Below, in pieces: positions 35,796 through 47,400 of a stretch of DNA of 64,000 bases; the stretch's first letter is position 1; the number at the start of each line of letters is the position of its first letter. The notes beneath the pieces are model-generated. The model had not been told where the DNA came from and did no database searches. It was given only the letters and a program-made list of their open reading frames with translations. Origin of the DNA: Phycomyces nitens (taxonomy: Eukaryota > Mucoromycota > Mucoromycetes > Mucorales > Phycomycetaceae); assembly GCA_022702545.1 (NCBI GenBank), contig JAHRBC010000004.1, positions 2,294,001-2,358,000 of the forward strand, read 5' to 3'. Both the position numbers and the translations under genes were made by a program.

Positions 35796-36810
35796 TTATT
35801 CAGATAAACCTTCAGAGAAACATTCTTCAGATAAACTGTCTTCAGATAAACTATCGTCAGACAAAAATTCTTCAGCTAGATCTTTCTCGTCTGTGAGTCG
35901 ATACGTCAATACGTCAATACCAAGACACTCTCTCTGTTTCTTGTCTGGAATTGGTTCCGTTTGGGTTGCTCTCTCCACACCAAAGACCTTTTGAATAGTT
36001 GGGGGCTGGATATACATCCTTGAAGAACCTAGGTATGTATTTGGCTCATCTTTAATATCGGATATTTCTAATAAAAAACAAAAAACAAATGGTTAGGAAA
36101 TATTTCTAGAGTTGTGGAGCATATATCCATGGTACCTGATACCGCATCAAAGAATTCGTCTTCTGAGCTACTCTGATTTGAATCGACATCTGGAGTACCG
36201 TCTAATTGCTCATTATCCTCAGTTGTATTTTCTGGAACAAGGGATTCATTTGATATCTTGCTCAGAATGTCTGTATAGACCAGGAAATCGGCAGCAGATA
36301 TACGGTCTGGATCTTATGGTAAATGTCAGATTATATTCTATGAACCTTTTTATATTTAAAAAAATATTAAGTTGGTTTTTACTTTTGATGGGTCCCAAAA
36401 GTATAGAGTCTCCATTGACCTTGGTTAAGCTTCGGGTAATATAACGCTTCTTTTGAACATTTCTGCTTTTTGTCGGTTTATTTTGTCTATCGAGATAAGA
36501 ACCATCTTTGACTTTCTTGGTAGTTCTTTTGTGAGTGGCTGGTCGCTTTTTGATGATCTCCTGATTGGATCCCTCGACTGATGCAATCTTGAAAGCCTTT
36601 CTGTAGGGTCTCTTTGTGGTATTTTTCCTTCGCCTCTTGCTCTCTTTCTCGACGTTTGTGCTGTCTGTAGAGTATATTTCAGTAAATAATCCCGGAATTA
36701 TTAAAGTAGACACTTTATTATTTCTACGAACCATTTAGATTCGACAATGTTTCTGGAGATTCGTCTTTTACTCTAATGAACTGGGAATTAGTTGCCGAAA
36801 GTGAAGTCAT
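35796..36810 (-). CDS. Unknown nuclear-type protein with basic centre and acidic serine tail (269 aa)
   Basis: Four exons: 36732-36810, 36383-36664, 36136-36312 and 35796-36067, all with introns of 67-70 nt. The first donor is GTTCGT, less canonical. If that intron is not used, translation would start at the ATG at 36734 and read on in the same frame. The middle is very basic ('KESKRRRKNTTKRPYRK'), as in a nuclear localisation or DNA/RNA-binding segment. The end is acidic with repeated 'SLSED/SLSEE' units. Two SUMO-consensus-like sites occur, 'RVKDES' near the start and 'DIKDEP' in exon 4. No domain recognised. Confidence 0.65.
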
Positions 36811-38088
36811 TCAGTCTGAGGATATTAAAAATTAGAGAAAATCGATTTGTGTACACAGAATTCTGATTAGATAAAAGTTTAGAGCAGAAAACAAGAGTGA
36901 ACTAGAATCTCAAAGTCTCCACTTGCCCTTTATAAAGTTACAATTAAATCGACATTGTTGAAAGCAAGTCACAGACCATAAGAACCAACAAGAGCACTAG
37001 TAAATACATAAGGAAGTTGTGGTTCATTTAGCTTTCTTTGCCAGTTAACAAAGGCAGAATGGTGCATTATCATGAGCAACAGTATATATATATAATTCCT
37101 GGGCAAAGAACCTGATGCCCCTTGTACATCACATAATATATTACTCAATCCAGACAATGATATCTTTTGCGTATTGGTAATATAAAGAGAGGGTAAAGAA
37201 ACGTTGGCAGCTTGATTGAGCTACATTAAACTCGTATTTGAAATATCTATACAATATTGATTGATTGTGTTTAGAGTCTTTACTGATCCAAACTGTATTC
37301 TCTATTGACTTTGGTTTGATAGGTTTCTAAACGTAAGGCCTTTCTTTAATTAACAGAGTCTTCTGGTAATCAATATGTATATATATATATGTCTGTTTAA
37401 ATATTTTACAAGTGATTCTACTAATGTAAAAAGGTGATGGTCAATGAGAAGAAACAACTATTCATGTCGGAGTTTACCGTTTTGAATCATTGTTCATGCC
37501 CTGTGTCTGTATTTGGAAATGATTTCTTTTTGGAAGCTTGACTTTATTTTCCGAAATACATGCCAAATTTAGCAGCAACAAAGAAAGTGAACTTTATGCC
37601 ATTTAGAACCAATATACAACCTTTTTTGTTTTCACAAGGATGGAAAATGGCATGCTTTTGATAAAATAGTTGCTTTCATTGATCTTGTTGTTGACAAGGA
37701 GCTTATTCGATATTAAAACAAAAAGTTCTTGTGCCCCAAAAGCATCTTTAAGAAAAATTCAGGTCGACAGCGTATTCTTGGAAACATGAGCAGTCTCTCT
37801 CAAGTTACAGGGGTGAGAATCCTTTGGCTGTTGTAACCATAGTAGTAAAAAGTCTAATGCAAAACTTTGTAAACCTTAATCTTTCTCTTTGCACTGTCTA
37901 TAATTTTATGACAACCGAGTATAGTATATCTATTAGGCAACCATAATTCCAACCTGTTGAAAGAAAGAAAAAACAAAGAAAAAGATTCAATAATGATATA
38001 ATTAGGCCCAAAAAGAGCAAACTGACTTGAACTTTATGACAAGGCGTGTCTTTCTTGACGAGTCTGACTTTCATGTCAATTTGAAACG
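36811..38088. other. 1.3-kb AT-rich spacer
   Basis: TA tracts near 37085 and 37376. No gene found. Confidence 0.5.
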
Positions 38089-38550
38089 ATGTATGGTCTG
38101 GCAAAAAAAAGGATCCCCCGTAATATTTATAGTGCCTACAAAGCCAACACAACATTGGTTTTATGTGCAATATATACAACTGGTTTAATTAATGTTACAA
38201 GCTTTTCAAAGAGAAATATTGGACATTCAACCGTTGGTTATACCATAGGAACAGAGACAGGAGATTATATTATGGATAATACTCTAAATCCTAGCCTAAT
38301 AGATATAGGAAAGTATACTTGCTCTCGAGGATATCGATACACATATAGCCTCTATACTTTCCTAAACTAAATCCGATTGAGCAGTTCTAGACCGTTGTCA
38401 AAAATAAAGTTGAGCGAAATGGATTTTAGGAAAAAGAATTGTTAATGGCTAAAATGAGTGAGGCTTATGATGGTTTATATGCAAGTGTTTTCAAAGCCTT
38501 TGTTTGCCATTCTGTCAAATGTTTTGATAAATATTTAAAAAAATAGCTGT
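38089..38550 (+). pseudogene. Degraded DDE transposase fragment (Tc1/mariner-type, DDE_3)
   Basis: Across frame changes the plus strand keeps transposase hallmarks: an 'MDN' segment for the second Asp, 'DIGKY...SRGYRYTYS', then in another frame 'LNPIEQF' (the D/E box) and 'VKNKVERNGF', followed by 'MAKMSEAYDGLYASVFKAF' and 'VCHSVKCFDKYL'. At least one frameshift and several stops separate the pieces. The N-terminal HTH half and terminal inverted repeats were not found, so this is a partial, dead copy. Confidence 0.7.
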
Positions 38551-38594
38551 TTTTTTTTTGTTTTTCTTTCTCATGCCCTCTTTTATTCATTGCC

Positions 38595-38849
38595 ATGGTG
38601 ACCATCTCCAGAGAACAAGCGATATGTATGTTTTACAGCGAGCCATACAATGAATCAAACGTAGTCAAGCTTTCAAAGTTGATTGAAAATTTGGATGATA
38701 TTGAGATCTGTTACTCAGTCGATCCAACAGAGCCAATGCTACTTTGCCAAACAAGAATCAACCAAAACCCATTAAAGTACCAACAATATCCTGCTTTTGT
38801 AAAAGTGATTGAAAGGAACAAGAATATTGACAGTCAAGCCAACAGATAA
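38595..38849 (+). CDS. Small hypothetical protein, 84 aa
   Basis: Uninterrupted frame starting with a good ATG after a long pyrimidine-rich leader, with an AT-rich TATTTAAA-like box about 60 bp upstream and an AATAAA about 50 bp after the stop. Composition is balanced and protein-like ('ENLDDIEICYSVDPTEPMLL'). No family recognised. It sits in a transposon graveyard, so it may be element-derived. Confidence 0.4.
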   Translation: MVTISREQAICMFYSEPYNESNVVKLSKLIENLDDIEICYSVDPTEPMLLCQTRINQNPLKYQQYPAFVKVIERNKNIDSQANR

Positions 38850-38978
38850 AAGGATACACTAGGGAAACGTTTTATCATCACTCTTATAACCTTGGAATAT
38901 AATAAAGCCTTTGATTATTTGAACTTTTATGTTTCAATATTCTTATGTTGCTCGTTGAACTGGTCTATTCTTATAGCC

Positions 38979-39806
38979 AAACTCTTTTTAATTCATCAGG
39001 CTTATCCAGTAATTTATTTCGATCATAGATATGGATTGAATTAATAACTAATGTATTACAGCTTGTTGATGGTCTAGAACCGTCCAGGGCTACCAAGCAA
39101 GTTTGTTTGGTGCTTGCAATGTACCTAACCATGCCTGTAAATAAACAGATTAAATATTTGTACAATAAGGCACGAGTTTGCTTACCTTGGATACATTCCT
39201 TTGCAGATAACTGCGTAAACCGCTTGATATCGTGTCTTATACCCCTTTCGGATAAAGGATCGCTTATACTTGACTTGTACGAGAAAAACACATGGTTGAC
39301 TAATGCTCGATCTCTTAGGCGACGACACATTAGCCCCAAGAGCTTTATTTATGTTTTGAAGTCTTTCGAACCAACTGATCTTTTTGCGTATCCAATGGTA
39401 CTGAATCCTTGTTTTTTCAAGTCTCTAATCTGTGTTTAGTATTTAGCAGTAAACTGAAAAATACCTTTGATTGTTTTGGCTAAAGTTTTGTTTCATATGA
39501 AAACGTTAATTTCTGCATTTATATTTCTTTAAAAAGTACTAACCTTGGCCTATCAATACATTATTCTTTAAGAATGTATAGCAGTCAAAGGTAAATGATC
39601 GAGAAACCGGAAACGCGTCTTCTTCCTTTTTTGGCTTTAATGTCAAAAAGTCTATATTTGTTGAGGAGCACCAGTTTCCAAACGATGTGACACACTTGTC
39701 GTTTAATAACTCTGTATAATTTCATAGCATTTACAAGGATACCATTAAACCGACACAGCAAAAAGCCATGGACTATATGAATTAATAATAATATACTAGT
39801 CAACAC
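38979..39806 (-). pseudogene. Broken gene with a resolvase-like YAKRS motif (repeat family)
   Basis: Reading the minus strand: a first exon-like block ends 'FTFDCYTFLKNNVLIGQ' near a GTTAGT donor. A second block begins 'LKKQGFSTIGYAKRSVG' and continues through an in-frame TAA to 'CRRLRDRALVNHVFFS' and 'LSAKECIQ'. After a 50-nt intron (GTAAGC...TTACAG) it reads 'MVRYIASTKQTCLVALDG'. The YAKRS patch resembles the Y-x-R-x-S start of serine recombinases, but the remaining catalytic motifs are not visible. I believe this belongs to a multicopy family of Mucoromycota genomes; that is from memory, not shown here. Confidence 0.45.
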
Positions 39807-40440
39807 ATGATATAGGCGTACTTTATTTATACTTTATTTGATAAACAGACCCCAAAACAAGAAAGAGGAATGAAGAGTAATTCATGTTTGACACTGTTTT
39901 CACAAATGGTATATCCGGTATGTTGATGGAAAGAGTAGATCAGAAATAAGTATTGGCAACCAATATATGCATATCACAATGAGTAATGCTTAATCTTGTG
40001 ACCCAATTTCCGCCGTGTTGGTTTACTTTTAATCATAAATTATATATACATGCCTTGTCATTGTTTCAAGTTTCAGCACAACTCAAACTGTAAACTTATT
40101 CTCAGACTAAATATTTTGGTTTATCAAGAGATATATGGTGCTGGCAATCTATACGTCTTGTAGCATCTCAAGTACAAAAAGTCAAAGAATAAACTCATTC
40201 CAAGTCATAGTTCAAAGGTGGTAAAGTAGTGTTTGTAAATATATATATATTGATAACAATTTGTTTTGAACGCTTGATCTGGCCTTTGATAATTGATTTG
40301 TAGTACCAAGAATAGAATACATTATAAAAAAAATGATATATTTAAGAGTAAAGACAAGGTATAGAAAATCTATTAAGAAAAAACGTATGTTGTTAAATGT
40401 ATGATGTAGGAACCAAGGAAGAACCTTTTTTACAAGCTTT
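39807..40440. other. AT-rich interval between element relics
   Basis: No coding signal; a TA run near 40238. It may contain non-coding parts of the flanking dead elements. Confidence 0.4.
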
Positions 40441-41220
40441 TTAAACAGCCACATACACATCTGCTGGATATGTTGCTCTCAAGAGTGTCACGTAAGATTG
40501 TCCATGAGAAAACATAGGACTTTTGAGGTAAACACCAACATTAAATAACATTTGTCCTTGAGATTTGTTAATTGCCATGAAAAGAATGGCCCAGACAAGA
40601 AACTGACGATTAAAGAGCTTGAAAGAAAACTTGCCTTCATTAGTCATTATATTAGATCTTGAAAGTATTTAGTTTGGCCATATCCTTGATACAAGCATTT
40701 AATGTCAATTATGGTAAATGCAAGTGGGGCTACAAATATTTTTATGCCATTTATAGGCCAGCTCCTGGATAATCATTGCGCATGATAAGAGCCATATACA
40801 TTTTCAACTTGAGTACATGGGTGGAATACCATTGCAAGGAAAGTGGTGGAGGAACTAGACTACATGAAATTTTCTGCGTCTGGACCATCAGAATCCATTA
40901 CTGTATCTAAAGAGAAAGCCTTTGGAAATCCCAGGAAATACATCAATGGCCACTTGATTGTTCTGGCTGATCATATTATTTGTTGGCTAACAAAAGGAAT
41001 TTGAGGATACCTTATGAATAAGGTTTCCGTAGCTGCCTGGGCCAGTGCACTATTGAAAAATAAAATCAAGATTGTGCTCATGTTCTCATTCACCGTTGCC
41101 AATTGCCAACAGCTTTGCAGTAAAAAGATCACTTTGAGAGATTATCATGTTTGGTGTCAAATAAAAGACTTTGGCAAATATCCAAAAGTTCTGTTTAGAC
41201 ACTATCCTACAACCTGAGAT
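40441..41220 (-). pseudogene. Degraded Helitron (PIF1-type) helicase C-terminus
   Basis: Rolling-circle transposons of the Helitron class encode a Rep-helicase protein. The minus strand keeps its end: 'FMAINKSQGQMLFNVGVYL' (helicase motif V-like INKSQGQ) and 'SPMFSHGQSYVTLLRAT' (motif VI-like). Further upstream, in shifting frames, come 'VFYLTPNMIISQSDL', 'KLLAIGNGE', 'SLDTVMDSDGPDAENF' and 'KLKMYMALIMRNDYPGAGL'. Several stops and frameshifts are present. The Rep domain and the CTRR-ending Helitron 3' end were not identified. Confidence 0.75.
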
Positions 41221-41792
41221 TGTGTCTATATTCTTACAACAGACAAGACTTGACTATAGTCTCTGCGTAACATAAATATCTTTGCACCAAACAGAGTGCT
41301 TCTATAGATAGGCTCTGCTCCACCTTATAATGTCTTTTAAATATTTAATCTAGACAACCCTTATAGTATGTCTACTTTTATGTTGTATATTCAATATCAA
41401 GACTATATAAATAATGTGTGTTCTATTTAGATATTACAGAAAATAGATATATTGTCGAGTAATCTTGTCACCAAAGGTTAGTAGAGTATTCAAATATGCA
41501 ATAAATTTCATCCAAATGCTCGGATGTTTGTGATTATCAAACCAAAGATTGCAATTGGATATTTCTAGGGTGTGATACCCAAGTAGTACACTTGTGGCTC
41601 TATACATCAGGATCAATAGAGCACACCACTTGGTCTATGAGGTCCCAATAACTTCAACTAGTATTGATCTCAAGAAAGACTCGGGATACAACTAGTGTCA
41701 AATGTGTCGATATTTATCATTATAAATCATTTCCACGCGTCCTAATCTTTGCAGATAGTGGAATTTCCCGCTCTGTTCTCTCTTTAAGAATC
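41221..41792. other. Spacer upstream of the gag-like gene
   Basis: AT-rich, no gene. A pyrimidine-rich stretch (CTCTGTTCTCTCTTTAAG) just before 41793 is probably the leader of the next gene. Confidence 0.5.
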
Positions 41793-43563
41793 ATGGTTTC
41801 CAATGCAGATTTCCAAAGAACTGGTACTTAAACACTCGATCCCCATCTCATTATCATCTAAACTCTTTATTTTATTTTATTTTTCAAAATATAAAGATCT
41901 TGCCACGGAACGTGTTTCTCTTCTCCACAAGAATCCTCTAAATCAAGATTCATCAATTGTCATTCATACCCATACATGGCACATTGGCACCACCGAAAAC
42001 ACCGTTCTCTTTGACACGGCATCCTTCACAGGCTCACAGCTCCATGTCATGATTGCCTTGTCCCAGGCCTACCCAAATGCAATCAAGATCCTTGAACACA
42101 AGATAGACCGTCGTAAACACCTCGAACTTGTCCTAGACAATACACTTGATGCAGATCGTGCATGTCTGCAAGGTTTTGAGTTTCAATCAAAAAGAGTGAT
42201 TGGAATCAAATCAGTGGATCCTCAGGCCAAGATTGTCAAACTTCATCTCTCCAATCTGCCTAGCTATGAAGACTATGAACTCTTGGAGATTTTTTATACC
42301 AATCTGTCTATGTTTGGAAAGGTCTTGGATGTAGGCATCTATCATGAGCCAAAGACTTCAACCTATATGGGCACTGGATTTGCAGTATTGGATCTTCAGC
42401 AAGACGATTGCCCAGAATCACAACCATTTACTCCATTAACCCGTGTCATCAAATTCCCTCCGGATCCTGCGCCTATCCGTATCACTTGGAATAACATATC
42501 CCAGGATTGCGATTATTGTCATGAAGCGGACCATACCTACAAACATTGCCCTACCCAGCCAAAGAAGAGCATCTTTTGTTGGAATTGTCTAAAGACTGGC
42601 CATTTGCAAAAAGATTGCTGGGGTAAGCCAGCAAAGGATGCAGAGAGGATGAAGCATGAGGCAAGGTTGGCAGCCAGTGCAAAACATGCTCGAAAAAGGG
42701 ACAATGAAACCCAAAAGAAAAAAGAAAAGCTTCTTGTCTACGAGTTGGCCAATATGAAAATCAGCGACACAAACAAAACTAGTGGCAAGGATCATCATGC
42801 TAAAGAAAATCTACGGTTGGAGGGGCTGCCAGGCGACATGGAGTCTGCTTGTCAGGCATTGACCCTTGGTGAACATGAACAGTCAGCAATTAAGGGCACA
42901 CGTCTATTTAGCAAGGATGAAATAAACATGGATGGAGATTCCTTTATAACACACTTTTGCGACAATGAAGACATTACAGTGAGCTTTCCTGACATAAATG
43001 ATAAGGCTGAAAAGGTCCCTTGGTCATCTGAAGATGCTTCTCCTGTACCTTGGGTAGGATTGCTAGGTGTAAAGTCTATTGAAAAGACTCTTTTATCTGA
43101 TCAGCATACAAATGCAACACCACATCAAAAGCTAGTTGAGCCTCTTAAGGATTCTCTGGAATCGAGTAAATGTAACCATACTAGTCCACCTGTCTGGATC
43201 GCTTTGGATGATAAGTCAAGTAATAAGCAACAAAATAAAGGTCCTACACAGCCTAGCCTTGATATACAAAAGCCTTTAAAGGGCAAACGTAAAGACTGGC
43301 GCTCTCGATTGCTCTCGCAGCTACAAAGTCGCCGCAATAAACTTTTACGTAGTCGTCCTCCACCTACTATTCTAGATCTTCATCTTCCCGGCCTTGACAG
43401 CCAGATATCATCCCTGAGAGCCGAGATTGCTCAAAGAAACGGTCCAAAGACAGCCAAATACTGGACAGAAAATGGAGAGCCTACGAGTGAATATCTAGAG
43501 ATGCTTGTTACACCACAAGAACGCCAGCACGGAATTCTGGAAATCAAGCCGTCAAGTGAATAG
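41793..43563 (+). CDS. Gag-like zinc-knuckle protein derived from a LINE (ORF1 fused to an ORF2 segment)
   Basis: Two exons, 41793-41823 and 41897-43563, give an intact 565-aa protein ('MVSNADFQRT' spliced to 'DLATERVSLLHK'). An RRM-like region ('KIVKLHLSNLPSYEDYELLE') is followed by two CCHC knuckles, CDYCHEADHTYKHC and CWNCLKTGHLQKDC (both CX2CX4HX4C). This is the plan of LINE ORF1 nucleic-acid-binding proteins. After a low-complexity linker, the last 100 residues ('WRSRLLSQLQSRRNKLLRSR' to 'AKYWTENGEPTSEYLE') resemble the linker between endonuclease and reverse transcriptase of LINE ORF2, although both of those domains are absent. An internal deletion that kept the frame would explain this. 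The open frame and usable splice site suggest either a recent copy or a domesticated gene. Confidence 0.7.
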
Positions 43564-44405
43564 ATTGACCGCTATAATGAACATAATATAAAGTATAAGC
43601 CGTTTTTTTTGAGCCGTTTTTTTTATTTATTTATTTAGTACAACATGTAGCATAGATTGTGTGTACTTTTGCAGGGACCCTTTGGAGCAGAATGAGTCGT
43701 ATAATGCTTATAGATACTACGTTTTTATTGATTAAAATGACTGGTCGTAAGAATAAAATAAGAGGCAGTAATGATCAATAGCCAGATAAATGAATACACT
43801 TGATAGAACAACAAATTAGTATGGTAGTCTGGTGGATCTAGGTATAGCTTACTTGACGTAGGTTTGTCTAGAGTACAATCGTACTTTCTGCTCAGTTTAT
43901 CCATCAATTCCGTCTTTATACCACATAATCTACCGTTTTTCATCGTGTTTATTGCTAGTACTCGTATACTATTAGACCACTTTATATTCTATTGGCCAAA
44001 AATAACCTTTAACCTCTCGACTACTTGATAAAGAAATCTCTTAATCGCTCGAGTTTCACGAGTAAAAAATGAATAAAAAGTGTTGGATTTGGTATTCCCT
44101 CTCTTTTTTTGGGGGGGGTGATTTTGTACAGATCCAAAACACTCTTTAAAAAAACAAATAATCTATGGTTCCTGGTTTACCATGAGCAATTCAATTGCCA
44201 ACACACATTCGCTCATAGACCTTGTTTCTTTCAGCAAGTAATCCATATCGCAACCAACTAAATCATAGATCAAGCAGTCACTATACCTACCCAACGTGCT
44301 GCTTATTTTTAATAAAAATAATATTAATTTCTTATGTGAATCTATAGCTTGCTTATCAGTTACGTCGTCTCTCTTTCTCTCTTTCTCTTTTTATTTATTT
44401 GTCTC
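43564..44405. other. Spacer before the DHX57-like gene
   Basis: No RT remnant follows the gag-like gene. Poly-T and ATTT repeats near 43600-43640, then a pyrimidine-rich leader (CTCTCTTTCTCTCTTTC) before the helicase ATG. Confidence 0.55.
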
Positions 44406-47400
44406 ATGTCAGGTAAAAAGTCAAAGTCGAAACAGACTCCAGCCCCTCCTCCTCCTGCTGCTCCTACAAAAAAAGCAGCACCTTCAAATGCCAAACGAAT
44501 CGTAAAGAATGGCAATGCCTCTAGTGCAACTACCACACCTGAAGATGCACCAGAAAAGAAATCGCTCTTTGGAGACTGGACCGGAAAGACTCCAGTCTCG
44601 CTCTTGCATGAGCACTGTCAGAAGCAGGGCTGGGAAAAGGCTGTCTTTGAGATCGTCAAGCGCAAACAGGGCTTTATTGGCATCGTACAGCTCAGCAAAC
44701 GCAACAAAAAGACGGCACAAATGGAAACAGTTTCGCTCAGTCCACCCGATCCCTACCTTCCGACTTCAATTGAAGCACGACATCTCGCTGCAACCTATGC
44801 ACTCCATCGAATCAACTCACACATGCCAATGTACCGAGTTCTTCCCCCTCAATACCGCGATTATTGGCATACTTTTGATCAATTAAAGACACCTGCCAAC
44901 CAATGGCAGTATTCGCCCGATCCCTTTACTGCCCAGCCACCCACAGGTCCTGCAAAGTCGAAATCTGGTGTGGATCGACGATTGGTAAAAGAGCATGCCA
45001 GTGCAGCTGTGCCAATGCCAAATCAGCCAGAGCGGCCTGTAGATGAATTTCGACCACAATCGAATAAAACTCAGCAGCCACAGCCCAAACCAAAGGAAAT
45101 GGATGAAAAGATGCGAAAGTATTGGGAAAGTTTGCCGGCTGTGCACATGAGTGCAGAGAACAGAGCTCTGGTTGAGGATGTGGTAAAGAGGTCAAATACG
45201 GTCTATGAACCGATAAAGACTCCACTTCCGGCAGATGTCCGTAATGATATCAGCCACGGTTTAGTGCGTATGGGATTTCGAAAGGCTCATGTGGAGGAAG
45301 CATTGGAATATTGTGCAGACATGGGTGCAGCACTCGACTGGCTATGTATGACTATGATAATAAAATATATAACAAAAACGATCAAGAAGATTGTGGGGAG
45401 AGAGGGAGAGAGAGGGAGATGGAGAGAGGGAGATTGACTAAAGAAGGTTGTTGTTTTTAGGCCTTCATGTACCTGAGGATGGTAAATATATAAATGTCTT
45501 TACAAAAGAAAAAAGACGTTTTTTGTTTTGTTTACCAATGAGCTTCTAGATCTCCCTGCCAATTTCATGCATGCCAACTACAATCCCACCATGACTACCA
45601 TTTCGCACACCACCCAGTCCCTGAGTAGAGACTGGCTCTTGAAGCGCATGACGGCCATTGGCTATCCTGCTGCCCTATGTGAGGATATGATGCAGTTGAC
45701 CAAGGATGACGATGCAAAGGCACTCGAGATGCTCCAGTGGCGTCTTCAGCACGGCGATGAACCTCTGCCTGCTGTGGATCCAGAGCTATGTGACCCCGAG
45801 GATCTGGACTCACTTCGTCAAGAGGAAGCCATCTCACTCGAGGCAATATATGCCTCTAGGTACCAGACAATAACCAAGGATGAGCGAGTGTATCATCGCA
45901 TCGAGATGACTGTCCAGACCGGGAAGCAGCGTATTCCCCTGTTCCTTGACTGTATCGTTCCAAAGGACTCAAAGTACCCTCAGGCCCTGCCAATCTTTGT
46001 GGTCGAGTGCGATGCCTTGCCTGCCTATCTCAAGTTGGCCATGATAAAGGGTCTTGTGGAAGAAGGAGAAAAGAGCCTTGGATTTCCACTGGTGTATATG
46101 TGCGCAGAGTGGCTGGCCGAAAATGTTGACCGGATTGTTTCTCACCCACCAAAACTTCGGGAGATTACCGAACAGATGACTGCTCCTCCAAAGTCTAGCC
46201 GGACCCAGAAGAAGAAACAGAACAGGTCACGCAATGGTGCTCAGCGTATGCCCAACAAGGCTTTGTCGGATGAGCTAAAACAAGCACTCGAGGACCTTCA
46301 TAGCTCTCCGGCTTATGCTGCTTTTGAAAAGGTCAGGTCCAATCTGCCTGCCCACAACTTCAAGTCCAAAGTAGTCAAGACTGTTCTGGACAACCAGGTG
46401 ACTATTGTGAGTGGAGAGACTGGCTGTGGTAAGACAACCCAGGTCCCACAGTTCATTCTTGACCAAGAGATTGAAAACGGACGTGGCTCGGTCTGTAGCA
46501 TATTGTGCACCCAGCCTCGAAAGATTTCTGCCATTGGCGTAGCAGGTAAGGACTAATTATAGTCCCAGTTCAATCTATCCAACATCTGCTGCCAATTAGT
46601 GGATCTAACCCTTAATCTATAGAGCGTGTGGCTTCTGAAAGATGTGAAAAGATTGGTGGCACGGTTGGTTATGCTATCCGTGGCGAGACAAAGGTAAGGA
46701 GCCCTATGGTCTAATGGAATCATATTAATCGTTATCTCCAGGTATCTCCAAAAACCCAATTGCAATTCTGTACAACCGGTGTTCTGCTTCGACGTTTGCA
46801 AGGAGATCCTTCTCTGGCTGGAATCAGTCATGTAATGATTGATGAAGTGCACGAGCGGTCAGGTAAAAAAAAAATACACAGGTGCACGCCAAGAAGATTG
46901 CTGATAAAAAATAAATACTCTAGTCGACAGTGACTTTTTGCTCATTATCCTACGCCAAGTCCTCAAGAAACGCAAGGATCTCAAGGTGGTTCTGATGAGT
47001 GCAACAATCAACCAGAAGCTATTTTCGGGTAAGAGTGTTTGTTTGCTGGTCATCTTAAAGATGTTTAGATTCTAATAATTGTTGATCTTAGATTATTTTA
47101 ACGGTGCTCCTGCCATCGAGATTCCTGGCTTTACCCACCCAGTAGAAGACTTGTGAGTGGTTTGCTAAGCAAGAAATGGTTACTTAAATGGCTTCTAGGT
47201 ATCTTGAGAACATCATCAGCATGACATCCTTTGTGTCCAAACTTCCCATGCCAAGACAGGATGCCAAAGAAGACCGGTCGGGTGAATGGGCAAATTGGCA
47301 ATTGGCTCTCCTGGATGAAGGCTATGATGCCCAGACAGTCCGTACTCTAGCCAAGTATAGAAACCAAGACAAGATTGATTATGAGTTGGTGGCCAATATA

